This document shows positions 46,792 to 54,877 of a DNA stretch of 64,000 bases, one piece after another. The translations under genes were made by a program, and so were the position numbers. The notes under the pieces are model-generated. The model was not told where the DNA came from and ran no database searches. It saw nothing but the letters and a program-made list of their open reading frames with translations. Every line of letters begins with the position of its first letter. Position 1 is the first letter of the stretch. The stretch spans positions 1-64,000 of the forward strand of contig NZ_QICI01000019.1 of the NCBI RefSeq assembly GCF_004119445.1. Direction: 5' to 3'. Origin of the DNA: Chryseobacterium sp. CH21 (GTDB lineage: Bacteria; Bacteroidota; Bacteroidia; Flavobacteriales; Weeksellaceae).

Positions 46792-49015
46792 ATGAATGAA
46801 TTTGTTGCCGTCATCATCCTTATCATAATCTTCATTATTTTCAATAATCTGAATACTAAAATCAGAAAACTTGAAAAGGAAATCTCGGATCTTAATTATA
46901 AAATAAATAAGACTCCGGCTCCGGCTGAAGTCATTCATAAAAAAACTTCAACAGAAGAAACTATTATCTCACAGCAAATACAACCTCATCAGATTGCTCA
47001 TGAAGATATAAAACAGAAAGAAAGAGAACAAGAACTCCCAACACCTGAACAAAAAGACTGGCTTACTCCTGTTTTCGATTTTTTAAAACAAAATGCATTG
47101 ACCATTATTGGTATTTTCACCCTTGTCCTTGGAATTGGTTATTTTGTAAAATATGCTATTGATAAAAACTGGATTGGAGAAACAACAAGGGCTGCTATTG
47201 GATTTTGTACCGGAGCAGGAATTATCATTACAGGACATTTTCTCCGAAAAAACTATACCACATTTGCTTCTATTATAACCGGCGGAGGTATTGCCGTGCT
47301 GTACTTCACAGCTACCATTGCTTTCCGGGAATATCATCTTTTTACACAGAATACTGCATTTTTTATCACAGCGTTAATCACAGCCGCTTCTATAATCCTA
47401 TCCTATTATTACAAGAGCGAAGTCTTGATTATTTTTTCATTAATAGGAGGTTTTGCAGCTCCTTTGATGATCAGCACGGGACAAAGTAACTATCTTTTCC
47501 TCTTTATTTACCTTACTCTTTTAAATATAGGAATGCTCATTGCTTCTTTTCTTCAGCATTGGAAAAGCGTGGGATGGACAGCCTATCTTTTCACAACAGC
47601 CTATCTTTTTTACTGGACAAATGAGAGTACAGAATTACTAAATATTACTTTTTATCTGATCAGCTATGTGATTTTCTACATTTTTGCGCTGCATGATTAT
47701 TTCAGGAAAAATGCACTTTCAACATCTGATATTTTAATACTTGCTTTGGCTAATTTTTCGAGTGTTCTCGGACTGCTTTACATTTTTGATACTCTGAATT
47801 ATGAACCGCCAATCATTTTCCCTCTTATTTTCGCAGCAGTAAATTCCATACTGCTTTTTAGAGAATATAGCCGAAAAAACTTTGGCATCGCTTATTCTGT
47901 TTTTGCAGGACTGGTTACCAGCCTTATCACAACAGCTATAGCCATTCAATTCAAAACTCACCTCATCACCAGCATTTGGGCTATAGAAGCTACTCTGCTT
48001 CTTTTCATCTGGAAAAAACCGGGCATAACATTTTCAGGATTTTCTTTTATATTCTTTTTCCAATGGTCATGATCGCTCAGATTGTAACATGGACGGAATA
48101 CCTAGGAACCAACGACTTTAATGTTGTATTTAATCCACCTTTTATCACCAGTTCGTTTACCATAGCTTCTATTATTGCCAATTTATATTTATTAAGAAAT
48201 ACTAAACAGGAATCAAAACCCAACAACTTCGTTGAAGATCTCATTACTGTTGCCAGTTATGGAGTTATTTATATCACATTTCTTCTCGAGATTACGTACC
48301 ACCTTTCAGACATACCATGGGAAGCGATTACCAGCATAGGGTTATTGTTTACCATTATTACATTTTTATCTTATTGATATTCAGAAAACCCCTGAATATC
48401 AGAAGTGATATCCAGAATGCTCTTATTTATCTGCTCTTTATTCTGGCAACCCTTAATTTAGCTGGCTCTGTTTCTTCAATGGTTCCTGCTATTTTAACCA
48501 AGAGATTACATATAAGTTATTATTTACTTCATTGGCTTCAATGGATACCTTTTATATATATATGTTTCAGAATCATTCCTACTTCGGAATTTCATAAACG
48601 TCCGATTTCTTATTGGCTGATATCCTTAGCACTTATCATATGTATTAGTTATGAACTGCATCATTCTTATGTTTTGATGGTTTCTCATGATATTCCTCAT
48701 TCTTATGAAGCAAGCGGGCACTTCAGCATCCTTTACCTTCCAATCATATGGACCATTCTTGCCAGTATTTTTATTTATACCGGTTTGAAAAAAGATATTC
48801 TGGAATTTAATAAGATTGGCTTTGCCCTGATAGGGCTTATGGTATTAAAACTTTATGGTTATGATGTATGGCAAATGGATAATATTTCAAGAATCAGTGC
48901 TTTCATTGTACTTGGAATCATCTTATTATTAAGTTCTTTTGCTTTTCAACGTTTGAAAAACATTATCAGAAATATGGTTGATAAAAAAGAGAAAACTGAA
49001 GAAAACACAGACTAA
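46792..49015 (+). pseudogene. DUF2339 multi-pass membrane protein (two frameshifts as assembled)
   Basis: Three consecutive frames make up one gene. The first (46792-48072) has an N-terminal helix, a coiled coil (KIRKLEKEISDLNYKI), a Lys/Glu/Gln linker and many membrane segments starting NALTIIGIFTLVLGIGYFVKYAIDKNWIGE. The second covers about 48055-48377 (MVMIAQIVTWTEYLGTNDF...) and the third about 48363-49015. Adding one T to each of the T5 runs at 48055-48059 and 48363-48367 restores about 741 aa with about 20 or more membrane helices, normal for DUF2339. Function is unknown. Confidence 0.8.
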
Positions 49016-49131
49016 TAATCGGGATAAAAGTTTTTATTTCTAAATAAAATGTAAAACAATTCAAGAATTTATTCACATTTTATAAAAAATAACTATATTT
49101 ATCACGTTTTTAACAGTTACATATTCTGATT

Positions 49132-49569
49132 ATGAAAAAATTACTCTATTCTTTTTTAATACTATCTTCTGCTACTTTATTTGCACAGCAAAAAAATCCT
49201 GCTGTAAAGTTTGCAGTTGCTGATAATGCTATTGGAACAGTAGAATTATTCAATGCAAAGAAAAACGTATTACAGGTTTCGAAAGTATACAATTCTTCGG
49301 CAAATCTTCCCCAAAGCCTAAAAAAATACAGCTCAGTTTTTACAAAAGGGGTAACTGAATACAAATTCAAGAACGGAGAAAATGTATTTGACAGAATGGC
49401 ACTATCCAATATGAATGCGCAATATAATCTTCCGGCAGATAACCCAGTATTTATTGAAGGATATGAATTTACAGACACGAGCACAATGATCTATCCTGAA
49501 ATCACGAAAAGAGCAGAAACAAAAGATTACAACGGTAAGAAAACATTGTTTATATACACTACCGAATAA
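49132..49569 (+). CDS. Secreted hypothetical protein
   Basis: 145 aa. Signal peptide MKKLLYSFLILSSATLFAQ, then QKNPAVKFAVADNAIGTVELFNAKKNVLQ and a mixed alpha/beta body ending KKTLFIYTTE. No Cys or known motif; I do not recognise a family. A hairpin terminator lies about 215 bp downstream, immediately before the IS1595 element. Confidence 0.7.
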   Translation: MKKLLYSFLILSSATLFAQQKNPAVKFAVADNAIGTVELFNAKKNVLQVSKVYNSSANLPQSLKKYSSVFTKGVTEYKFKNGENVFDRMALSNMNAQYNLPADNPVFIEGYEFTDTSTMIYPEITKRAETKDYNGKKTLFIYTTE

Positions 49570-49592
49570 AACTTGAACAATAATTTTTTTTG

Positions 49593-49706
49593 AACCATTA
49601 AGATTGCATTAAGACGTTAAGATTATTAAGATATGCTTCGCTTTAACTTAAAATCAGAATGATTGATCTTAACTATAACTTTAATTCTTCAAAATTCTTA
49701 ATGGTT
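49593..49706. repeat. MITE-like dispersed repeat, copy 2 (ends AACCATTAAG / CTTAATGGTT)
   Basis: 114 bp with perfect 10-bp inverted ends. Internal words (GATTGCATTAAG, TTAAGATATGCTTCGCTTTAA, TGATTGATCTTAACTATA) match copy 1 at 40323-40427. No ORF. Confidence 0.65.
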
Positions 49707-49783
49707 TTAAAATAGCTATACCCTTTTTTCACTTTATAATAGCTGAAATAGTATAGGTTATAAAAAATAAACAGATTTAATAT

Positions 49784-49816
49784 AAAAAGGATGCCGTTTT
49801 TCAGCATCCTTTTTTA
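49784..49816 (+). terminator. Rho-independent terminator abutting the IS1595 target site
   Basis: AAAAAGGATGC / GCATCCTTTTT perfect stem, 9-nt loop, T-rich tail running into the TTTTAATA target duplication. Confidence 0.8.
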
Positions 49817-49824
49817 TTTTAATA
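49817..49824. repeat. IS1595 target site duplication, left copy (TTTTAATA)
   Basis: Identical to 53223-53230 immediately outside the right terminal repeat; 8 bp is the length expected for the IS1595 family. Confidence 0.9.
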
Positions 49825-49847
49825 GGTAATTATACGCTAGTTTACAC
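49825..49847. repeat. IS1595 left terminal inverted repeat
   Basis: Starts GGTAATTATACGCTAG. Its inner part overlaps a small palindrome, GCTAG-TTTACA-CTAGC (49836-49851). Confidence 0.9.
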
Positions 49848-49860
49848 TAGCTTTTTAAAA

Positions 49861-49891
49861 ATAAAAGAGGACTAAAATTAATTAGTCCTCT
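49861..49891 (-). terminator. Terminator of the IS1595 passenger operon
   Basis: AGAGGACTAA (49866-49875) and TTAGTCCTCT (49882-49891) pair perfectly with a 6-nt loop. On the minus strand a T-rich tract follows. The stop codon of the last passenger gene lies within the stem. Confidence 0.85.
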
Positions 49892-50508
49892 TGTTCTATA
49901 TGGTCACATGAAAAGAAATCATCAACATTGTCCTTAAAATTATAACAATCCTTATCTGCTATAAAATACATGTTAAAACAATCACTTCCTTCAAAATCTT
50001 CACAATGACTCCTTACAAATCTTTGTACTTTCTCGTCAGCCTCATCTTCTGCTTCATACCATCTATTAAAAAGTATTTCCCTACATTCCGCTTTTCCTCC
50101 TTCGTTATCACAAAAAACACTAAGCTCTGGCATCGTTCAGTTAAAACTTGTTTTAAAATAGCAATGACAGTTTCTTTGACTCTTTCGTCAGGTGTAGGTT
50201 TTCCAGAAACACATTTTAAATCTACCTCATAAATATCTTTACATTCCGAGCAAAAATCAGCAAAATGATCTTCTTTTGGTTTTAGGTAGAGATAATAAAC
50301 ATCATGGTTATCTGTGAAAAATTCAAATACATAGTTACCTTTTTCTGTCCAATCGTACATTTGCTTTATTTTGAAAAACAGTATCTATCATTTTACCATT
50401 ACCTTTATCTCTATTAGGTAATTTATCAACCAAATACACTACTTTTTTAGGGTATTTTATTCCATCTATTATAGTCCATTCAAGGACTTTTTTATCCTTA
50501 TATTTCAT
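49882..50508 (-). pseudogene. IS1595 passenger D: hypothetical cytoplasmic protein (broken frame as assembled)
   Basis: Three overlapping frames read as one protein of about 208 aa: MKYKDKKVLEWTIIDGIKYP ...; YDWTEKGNYVFEFFTDNHDVYYLYL ...; CDNEGGKAECREILFNRWYEAEDEADEKV ... IEQED. The second join needs one more base in the A6 run at 50112-50117. The first needs loss of one base at 50374-50378, or it is a true overlap of two ORFs. The start at 50508 is preferred because a promoter lies at 50524-50555. The FxFxTDxxxxYxLYL and CDNxxGKxxCRxxLFNRWY patterns recall Bacteroidota DUF6169-type proteins, from memory and unverified. Confidence 0.6.
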
Positions 50509-50523
50509 ATTTACAATTAAATA

Positions 50524-50555
50524 CAAATATAGAACCATTCTTTTATATTACCAAA
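50524..50555 (-). promoter_or_regulatory. Promoter for passenger D (TTTG-N20-TATATTTG)
   Basis: On the minus strand TTTG at 50555-50552 and TATATTTG at 50531-50524, spacer 20. The last passenger could thus be expressed independently of the transposase. Confidence 0.5.
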
Positions 50556-50571
50556 AACCTTGATTTTTAAA

Positions 50572-50817
50572 TTAAGATTCTTTATCTTTCTTTTTAGGTT
50601 TAAAATTCAAAACCTTTTTCATATTCAAATCGAATTCCACTAATTTAAGCACATGTTTGCCATCAACTAAAGGAATATCGTCTATGTAAATTATTTCAGT
50701 TCCATCGAATGCAAAGTATTCATAATTTTTCTTTATATCTTCAACATAAAAATAATCTACACCATCTTTTGTAATGTATCTCACATTTTTTTCTTTAAGT
50801 GCTTCACCTAATGACAT
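50572..50817 (-). CDS. IS1595 passenger C: hypothetical protein
   Basis: 81 aa, MSLGEALKEKNVRYITKDGVDYFYVEDIKKNYEYFAFDG..., ending KKKDKES. No signal peptide. The ITKDGVDYFYVEDI stretch loosely resembles N-terminal segments of phage antirepressor-like proteins, but the match is weak. Its ATG overlaps the transposase stop by 10 nt, so the two are translationally coupled. Confidence 0.65.
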   Translation of the reverse strand: MSLGEALKEKNVRYITKDGVDYFYVEDIKKNYEYFAFDGTEIIYIDDIPLVDGKHVLKLVEFDLNMKKVLNFKPKKKDKES

Positions 50818-51734
50818 AATTCTTTATACTTAGTTCGGACATTTGAATTTGACAACAAATATCTGAATTTTTCTTGGTCTGTGACCTTTCTCAGGTTAAA
50901 TCTATACACAAATTCATCAACATATTTTTGAAGATGCTTTTTTGAAACGTGATTATACATTCCTGAAACACTTCTTTTCAATATGTTCCAACTTCCTTCT
51001 ATGTTGTTTGTGTGTATATTATTGTCCTGCAAACTTACATACTCTTTTTTAGAATGGTCGATTACATTATGAGTATAATATTTATCTAAGCCTTTATAAG
51101 CCCACCATTCATCACTTATTAATATTGTTTTTTCAGGATTTACATATCTGCAAATCAAAGGTTGAATGCTTTTTCTTTTTGTATCAGTTACAACAAAAGC
51201 ATTCATTTTACCATCTCTTTGTAACATACCCATTACAGGAACTTTGTCTTTAAAACTTCGCCCTTGTGAGTGTGGAACCTTCTTGTCTTTATGACGGTTC
51301 TTGTTCTTACCACCAATAAAAGTTTCATCACATTCTACAATACCTTCAAGCTCATTATTATTCTCAATACCAAAACATGCTCTAATTCTTTGTAACATGA
51401 ACCATGCTGTTGCTTGTCTCACTCCAATATCTTTTCCTAACTGTATAGAACTAATCCCTTTTTTGTGGGACGTAACAAGCCAAATAGCCATAAACCATTT
51501 ACGAAGACTAACTTTAGAATTTTCAAACATTGTTCCCGTCTTAACATTAAAATATTTGCCTGTATTCTTACATCTATATTGATTATTCTTACACTTATAT
51601 ACTTTTGAAGTTTCATCAAAAGGACTTATAGGAAGTTTGTTCCATTTCAACATTTCCAAATAGTCAATGCAATCCTGTTCTGTTGAAAAGGTTTGAGTTA
51701 ATTCAAATACTGATTTTATGTTGGTGTTAAACAT
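50808..51734 (-). CDS. IS1595-family (ISXO2-like) transposase
   Basis: 308 aa. An N-terminal zinc-ribbon-like region (about 40-70, YKCKNNQYRCKNTGKYFNV) retains only one clear Cys pair, so it looks degenerate. A helical region follows (VSLRKWFMAIWLVTSHKKGISSIQLGKDIGV), then the ISXO2-type catalytic domain: ECDETFIGGKNK (first Asp), ISDEWWAYKGL (second Asp) and HTNNIEGSWNILKR (Asn/Glu position). All catalytic residues are intact, consistent with an active element. It starts 3 nt after the stop of passenger B and overlaps passenger C. Confidence 0.93.
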   Translation of the reverse strand: MFNTNIKSVFELTQTFSTEQDCIDYLEMLKWNKLPISPFDETSKVYKCKNNQYRCKNTGKYFNVKTGTMFENSKVSLRKWFMAIWLVTSHKKGISSIQLGKDIGVRQATAWFMLQRIRACFGIENNNELEGIVECDETFIGGKNKNRHKDKKVPHSQGRSFKDKVPVMGMLQRDGKMNAFVVTDTKRKSIQPLICRYVNPEKTILISDEWWAYKGLDKYYTHNVIDHSKKEYVSLQDNNIHTNNIEGSWNILKRSVSGMYNHVSKKHLQKYVDEFVYRFNLRKVTDQEKFRYLLSNSNVRTKYKELCH

Positions 51735-51737
51735 AGG

Positions 51738-52106
51738 CTATTTAATTACAAAAAATTCATAAACGTGTTCCCAATCATTGTATCTTACATATAGCTTACG
51801 ATTCTCGTTTACTATTTCTATTATACATCTTCTACCATTTGCATCCATACAGTAGTATTTACCAATTCCATCTTTATAAATTCCATCAAGAATATCATAA
51901 GTCTGGGTTGTATTAGAGTCAACAACTATTCTTTGATCTGAAATATTAACACTAATCAAGACTGAAGCTTTCTTCCAACTTTCCCAATCCGACCACACAC
52001 TATTTTGATTGACTCTATATGTGTAATAAGTTGTTCTAAGTTTTAAAATTTGTCCAAAAGAAACAACTGATAGCATTAATAAAAAAACTGTCAATAGCTT
52101 TTTCAT
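51738..52106 (-). CDS. IS1595 passenger B: secreted hypothetical protein
   Basis: 122 aa with a signal peptide (MKKLLTVFLLMLSVVSFGQ). The mature part is beta-rich and aromatic (TTYYTYRVNQNSVWSDWESW, YYCMDANGRRCIIEIV). Two Cys could form a disulphide. I recognise no family. It lies 6 nt after passenger A and 3 nt before the transposase, so it is clearly in one operon with it. Confidence 0.75.
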   Translation of the reverse strand: MKKLLTVFLLMLSVVSFGQILKLRTTYYTYRVNQNSVWSDWESWKKASVLISVNISDQRIVVDSNTTQTYDILDGIYKDGIGKYYCMDANGRRCIIEIVNENRKLYVRYNDWEHVYEFFVIK

Positions 52107-52112
52107 ACTATC

Positions 52113-52450
52113 TTATTTTGCAGTATCAAAAGGATTTTGATTAGCTCCCATAAAAACTGTCCCCATTCGTTTATACTTCATGGGCTTACCTGCAACGCAA
52201 ACAGAATACATTCCGTTTCCTTTTTGTTCAGAAATTCTAAGAAATATAACATCTTTTTCATCACAATCATTTTCAACTGCAATGTGTTTTCTCAGATCTT
52301 CAATTGTAGCGTCACCACGTTTTAACCATGATTGAATTTTCTTATCAGGTTTTGGTTCCTGATAACTTTTTGGTAGATCACATTTTTCTGTTTCTTGTGC
52401 AAAAATAATGTTGGTAAAACTAAGCCAACTGTAAGTAATAATTTTTTCAT
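52113..52450 (-). CDS. IS1595 passenger A: secreted hypothetical protein (frameshift in signal peptide as assembled)
   Basis: Starting at the ATG at 52450, MKKLLLTVGLVLPTLF is a signal peptide. One added T in the run complementary to 52401-52405 gives ...LFFAQETEKCDLPKSYQEPKPDKKIQSW and a protein of about 112 aa. It ends GNGMYSVCVAGKPMKYKRMGT ... NPFDTAK. The longer open frame to 52622 (MTQNKQLTLT...) has no signal peptide and is judged an artefact of the frame break. First of the co-oriented passenger cluster. Confidence 0.65.
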
Positions 52451-52752
52451 AAGTGAATTTGCTAATCCACTCAAACCCAAAGTAGAAATATTTGATAGTA
52501 ATAAAAGAAGGCGTGGGTTTGTAGTCTTCATTTATTACCTGAGGCTCTGGATTGCCAATGACATAAACAAGACAACCCACACCCATATAGGATGTAAGTG
52601 TCAGTTGTTTATTCTGTGTCATTAATAGAAATTTTCCAGATTTCAGGTAACAGAATAAAAGCTAACGCTTCCTTTTTGTTCGATAAATATTCCTACAAAA
52701 ATACAAAAATTGTACCTTTTTTACTTATATTTAGGGCAAAATTTCATCACTT

Positions 52753-52950
52753 ATGGATAAAAAAGATTTAGAACAGTTAATTAATATTCTTAAAAATCAA
52801 TTGGAAATTAACAATCGTACTTTAGCAATACTCGAATATATGACTCCAGGAAGTACTAGTCCTCAACTCAAAAAATTGAAAGATTTAATTACGTCAAATC
52901 AATCTTCATTATCTGAATTTGAAAAAAATATAAAACCTTCTGAAGAATAA
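52753..52950 (+). CDS. Small hypothetical protein inside the IS1595 element
   Basis: 65 aa, MDKKDLEQLINILKNQLEINNRTLAILEYMTPGS..., helical and Lys/Glu-rich, soluble. The only plus-strand ORF of the element; its 3' end overlaps the 72-aa minus-strand ORF by 52 nt, so perhaps only one is real. An imperfect -7 box TATATTTA lies about 20 bp upstream. Confidence 0.45.
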   Translation: MDKKDLEQLINILKNQLEINNRTLAILEYMTPGSTSPQLKKLKDLITSNQSSLSEFEKNIKPSEE

Positions 52951-53117
52951 TTTTCTTCATTCCATATTTTTTTAATTCCTGTATTTACAGTTGAATTTTC
53001 CATCAGCCATTTTTTCAAAAAGTGTAAAATCCAATGTGCCTTCCAATATGGCTCTCCTTGAAGTTCAATTAATAATTCACTAACTAATCTTTTTATTTTT
53101 TGTTGCTTTGTTTCCAT
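52899..53117 (-). CDS. Small hypothetical protein near the right end of the IS1595 element
   Basis: 72 aa, METKQQKIKRLVSELLIELQGEPYWKAHWILHFLKKWLMENS..., with a basic N-terminus and amphipathic helix. It is compatible with a small DNA- or protein-binding factor, but there is no recognised family. The hairpin at 53140-53176 sits just upstream. Confidence 0.5.
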   Translation of the reverse strand: METKQQKIKRLVSELLIELQGEPYWKAHWILHFLKKWLMENSTVNTGIKKIWNEENYSSEGFIFFSNSDNED

Positions 53118-53139
53118 TTTGTAAAATTTAAAATTGTTA

Positions 53140-53176
53140 ATAAAAAAAGACCTAACTAATTTAATAGTTGGTCTTT
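53140..53176 (-). terminator. Terminator just inside the right end of the IS1595 element
   Basis: AAAGACC-t-AACTA (53146-53158) pairs with TAGTTGGTCTTT (to 53176) with one bulge. On the minus strand a run of seven T follows. It faces transcripts entering from rarA. Confidence 0.65.
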
Positions 53177-53199
53177 GTTGTTTTCAATTTACACCTTCG

Positions 53200-53222
53200 G
53201 TGTAAACTGGCGTATAATTACC
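53200..53222. repeat. IS1595 right terminal inverted repeat
   Basis: Complement of the left end with one mismatch. Its inner tip overlaps a perfect hairpin TTTACACC-TTC-GGTGTAAA (53188-53206). Confidence 0.9.
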
Positions 53223-53230
53223 TTTTAATA
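53223..53230. repeat. IS1595 target site duplication, right copy (TTTTAATA)
   Basis: Identical to 49817-49824. It contains the complement of the rarA stop codon (53225-53227). Confidence 0.9.
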
Positions 53231-54502
53231 TTTGTTATTCCATTTTTTCTTGAGCTCTTCGTAAATCTTCTTTTCTGTCGAATTATTACCAGGCTCATAC
53301 AGTTTTACATTCCTGATTTCTTCAGGGAGAAAGTCCTGTTCTACAAAATTCCCTTCATAAGAATGGGCATACTTATATTCTTTTCCGTAATCCAGATCTT
53401 TCATCAGTTTTGTAGGAGCATTTCTCAAATGAAGCGGCACAGGAAGATTTCCTGTTTGTTTCACCAAAGCCAATGCTTCATTGATGGCCATATAAGCAGA
53501 GTTACTTTTAGGCGAAACCGCAAGATAGACTGCTGTTTCACTTAATATGATTCTCGCCTCAGGATTTCCGATGACATTGATGGCCTGAAAACAGTTATTA
53601 GCAACGACCAAAGCGTTAGGATTCGCCAAACCTACATCTTCAGCAGCCAGAATAAGCATTCTTCTGGCAATAAACTTAATATCTTCTCCTCCGGCAATCA
53701 TTCTTGCCAGCCAATATACTGCTCCGTTAGGATCTCCACCACGCATGGATTTGATAAAAGCAGAAATAATATCGTAATGCTGCTCTCCATTTTTATCATA
53801 AAGCGCCATTGTCTCCTGAAGAACTTCCAACACATCAGAATTAATAATTTCTGTGGTATCGGAATTTTTATACTGATTTAAAACCAATTCTACAGAATTG
53901 ATCAGTTTTCTGGCATCACCACCGGAATATTGGATGAAAGCTTCTTTCTCAAGGATTTTAAAATCGGTTCCTTCATCTTTATTAAATCTTTGGGAAGCTA
54001 TATCAATTAATTCTTCCAGTTTTTCATAACTCAAAGCTTTTAAAATATAAACCTGACTTCTTGAAAGAAGAGCGGAAACCACTTCAAAACTTGGATTTTC
54101 TGTAGTCGCTCCAATCAAGACAATCCAGCCTTTCTCTACCGCATGAAGCAATGAATCCTGCTGAGATTTATTGAACCGGTGAATCTCATCAATAAATAAA
54201 ATGGGTGACTTTCCTGAAAACAGATTCTGTTTCTTGGCATCATCAATCACATCCCTTACATCTTTCACTCCTGAAGAAACTGCAGAAAGCTTATAGAACT
54301 TTCTCCCCGACTGTTCTGAAATGATTTCCGCCAGTGTGGTTTTCCCGGTTCCGGGAGGCCCCCAGAGAATAAGTGAATTCAGGGTATTATTTTCGATCAT
54401 TTTTCTGATCGTTCCTTTGTCGCCGGTAAGATGTTCCTGCCCCAATACATCGTTCAGGGTTTTGGGTCTCAGTTTTTCGGCTAATGGAATATTTTGGTTC
54501 AA
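53225..54502 (-). CDS. rarA: Replication-associated recombination protein RarA (MgsA), AAA+ ATPase
   Basis: 425 aa, full length. Opens MNQNIPLAEKLRPKTLNDVLGQEHL, Walker A WGPPGTGKTTLAE, Walker B ILFIDEIHRFNKSQQD, sensor 1 GATTENPSF, and the C-terminal tetramerisation region with MRGGDPNGAVYWLARMIAGGED. It acts at stalled replication forks with clamp-loader-like activity. The stop codon falls inside the target duplication of the IS1595 element, which left the coding sequence intact. Confidence 0.96.
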   Translation of the reverse strand: MNQNIPLAEKLRPKTLNDVLGQEHLTGDKGTIRKMIENNTLNSLILWGPPGTGKTTLAEIISEQSGRKFYKLSAVSSGVKDVRDVIDDAKKQNLFSGKSPILFIDEIHRFNKSQQDSLLHAVEKGWIVLIGATTENPSFEVVSALLSRSQVYILKALSYEKLEELIDIASQRFNKDEGTDFKILEKEAFIQYSGGDARKLINSVELVLNQYKNSDTTEIINSDVLEVLQETMALYDKNGEQHYDIISAFIKSMRGGDPNGAVYWLARMIAGGEDIKFIARRMLILAAEDVGLANPNALVVANNCFQAINVIGNPEARIILSETAVYLAVSPKSNSAYMAINEALALVKQTGNLPVPLHLRNAPTKLMKDLDYGKEYKYAHSYEGNFVEQDFLPEEIRNVKLYEPGNNSTEKKIYEELKKKWNNKY

Positions 54503-54525
54503 AGTAATTCTTTTTTAAGATCAAT

Positions 54526-54550
54526 GTTTCGGATTTTTGATCACCGAAAC
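54526..54550. repeat. Inverted repeat GTTTCGG-N11-CCGAAAC upstream of rarA
   Basis: Perfect 7-bp arms 24-48 bp upstream of the rarA ATG. A minus-strand -7 box TAAATTTG lies at 54564-54557, so this falls in the rarA leader as an operator or RNA hairpin. Confidence 0.4.
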
Positions 54551-54587
54551 TTATAACAAATTTAAACTAATTTTCATTTTTTTACCC

Positions 54588-54595
54588 TATTTTTG
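54588..54595 (+). promoter_or_regulatory. -7 element for yidD (TATTTTTG)
   Basis: Perfect TAnnTTTG box ending 7 bp before the likely TTG start of yidD, so the message may be leaderless or nearly so. Confidence 0.45.
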
Positions 54596-54602
54596 CATTG
54601 TT

Positions 54603-54854
54603 TTGAAACTTACATTCAATAAAATCATTACATTTCCACTGGTAATTTTGATAAAATTCTACCAATGGTTTATCTCGCCCTTACTTCCCAAAAATTGTCG
54701 TTACGAACCTACCTGTTCTCATTATATGATTGAATCACTTCGCGTTCATGGGATCTTTAAGGGGTTTTGGCTGGGATTTAAAAGAATTTTAAGATGTCAT
54801 CCTTGGGGAGGCAGTGGTTACGATCCTGTTCCACCCAAACATAAATGTCAATAA
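54603..54854 (+). CDS. yidD: Membrane protein insertion efficiency factor YidD
   Basis: About 83 aa from a TTG start at 54603 ([21 protein letters not shown]). The frame is open back to 54537, but a -7 promoter box at 54588-54595 makes that unlikely. Family signature: [32 protein letters not shown], then [17 protein letters not shown] with its Cys residues. It is a membrane-associated amphipathic protein that aids YidC-dependent insertion. It lies 23 bp before lgt, so envelope biogenesis genes are co-transcribed. Confidence 0.9.
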   Translation: MKLTFNKIITFPLVILIKFYQWFISPLLPKNCRYEPTCSHYMIESLRVHGIFKGFWLGFKRILRCHPWGGSGYDPVPPKHKCQ

Positions 54855-54877
54855 TCAAACTATTAAATCAATAGAAA

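Larger units (their letters stand above)
49825..53222 (-). mobile_element. Complete IS1595-family insertion element with passenger genes (3398 bp)
   Basis: Bounded by 23-bp terminal inverted repeats (49825-49847 and 53200-53222, 22/23 identical, starting GGTAATTATACGC) and flanked by a perfect 8-bp direct repeat TTTTAATA. The transposase (50808-51734) is ISXO2-type. Unlike a minimal IS, it holds at least four co-oriented passenger ORFs around the transposase plus two small ORFs near the right end. Hairpin terminators sit just inside both ends. Intact ends and target duplication show that it moved as one unit. Confidence 0.9.

Noticed and set aside
50335..50538. Treating the ATG at 50538 as the start of passenger D
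   Set aside because: It lies upstream of the -7 box at 50524-50531, so it would not be in the transcript from that promoter; the ATG at 50508 fits.
52451..52622. N-terminal part of the 169-aa ORF as the real start of passenger A
   Set aside because: It lacks a signal peptide, while the ATG at 52450 in the neighbouring frame gives a perfect one once a single base is restored.
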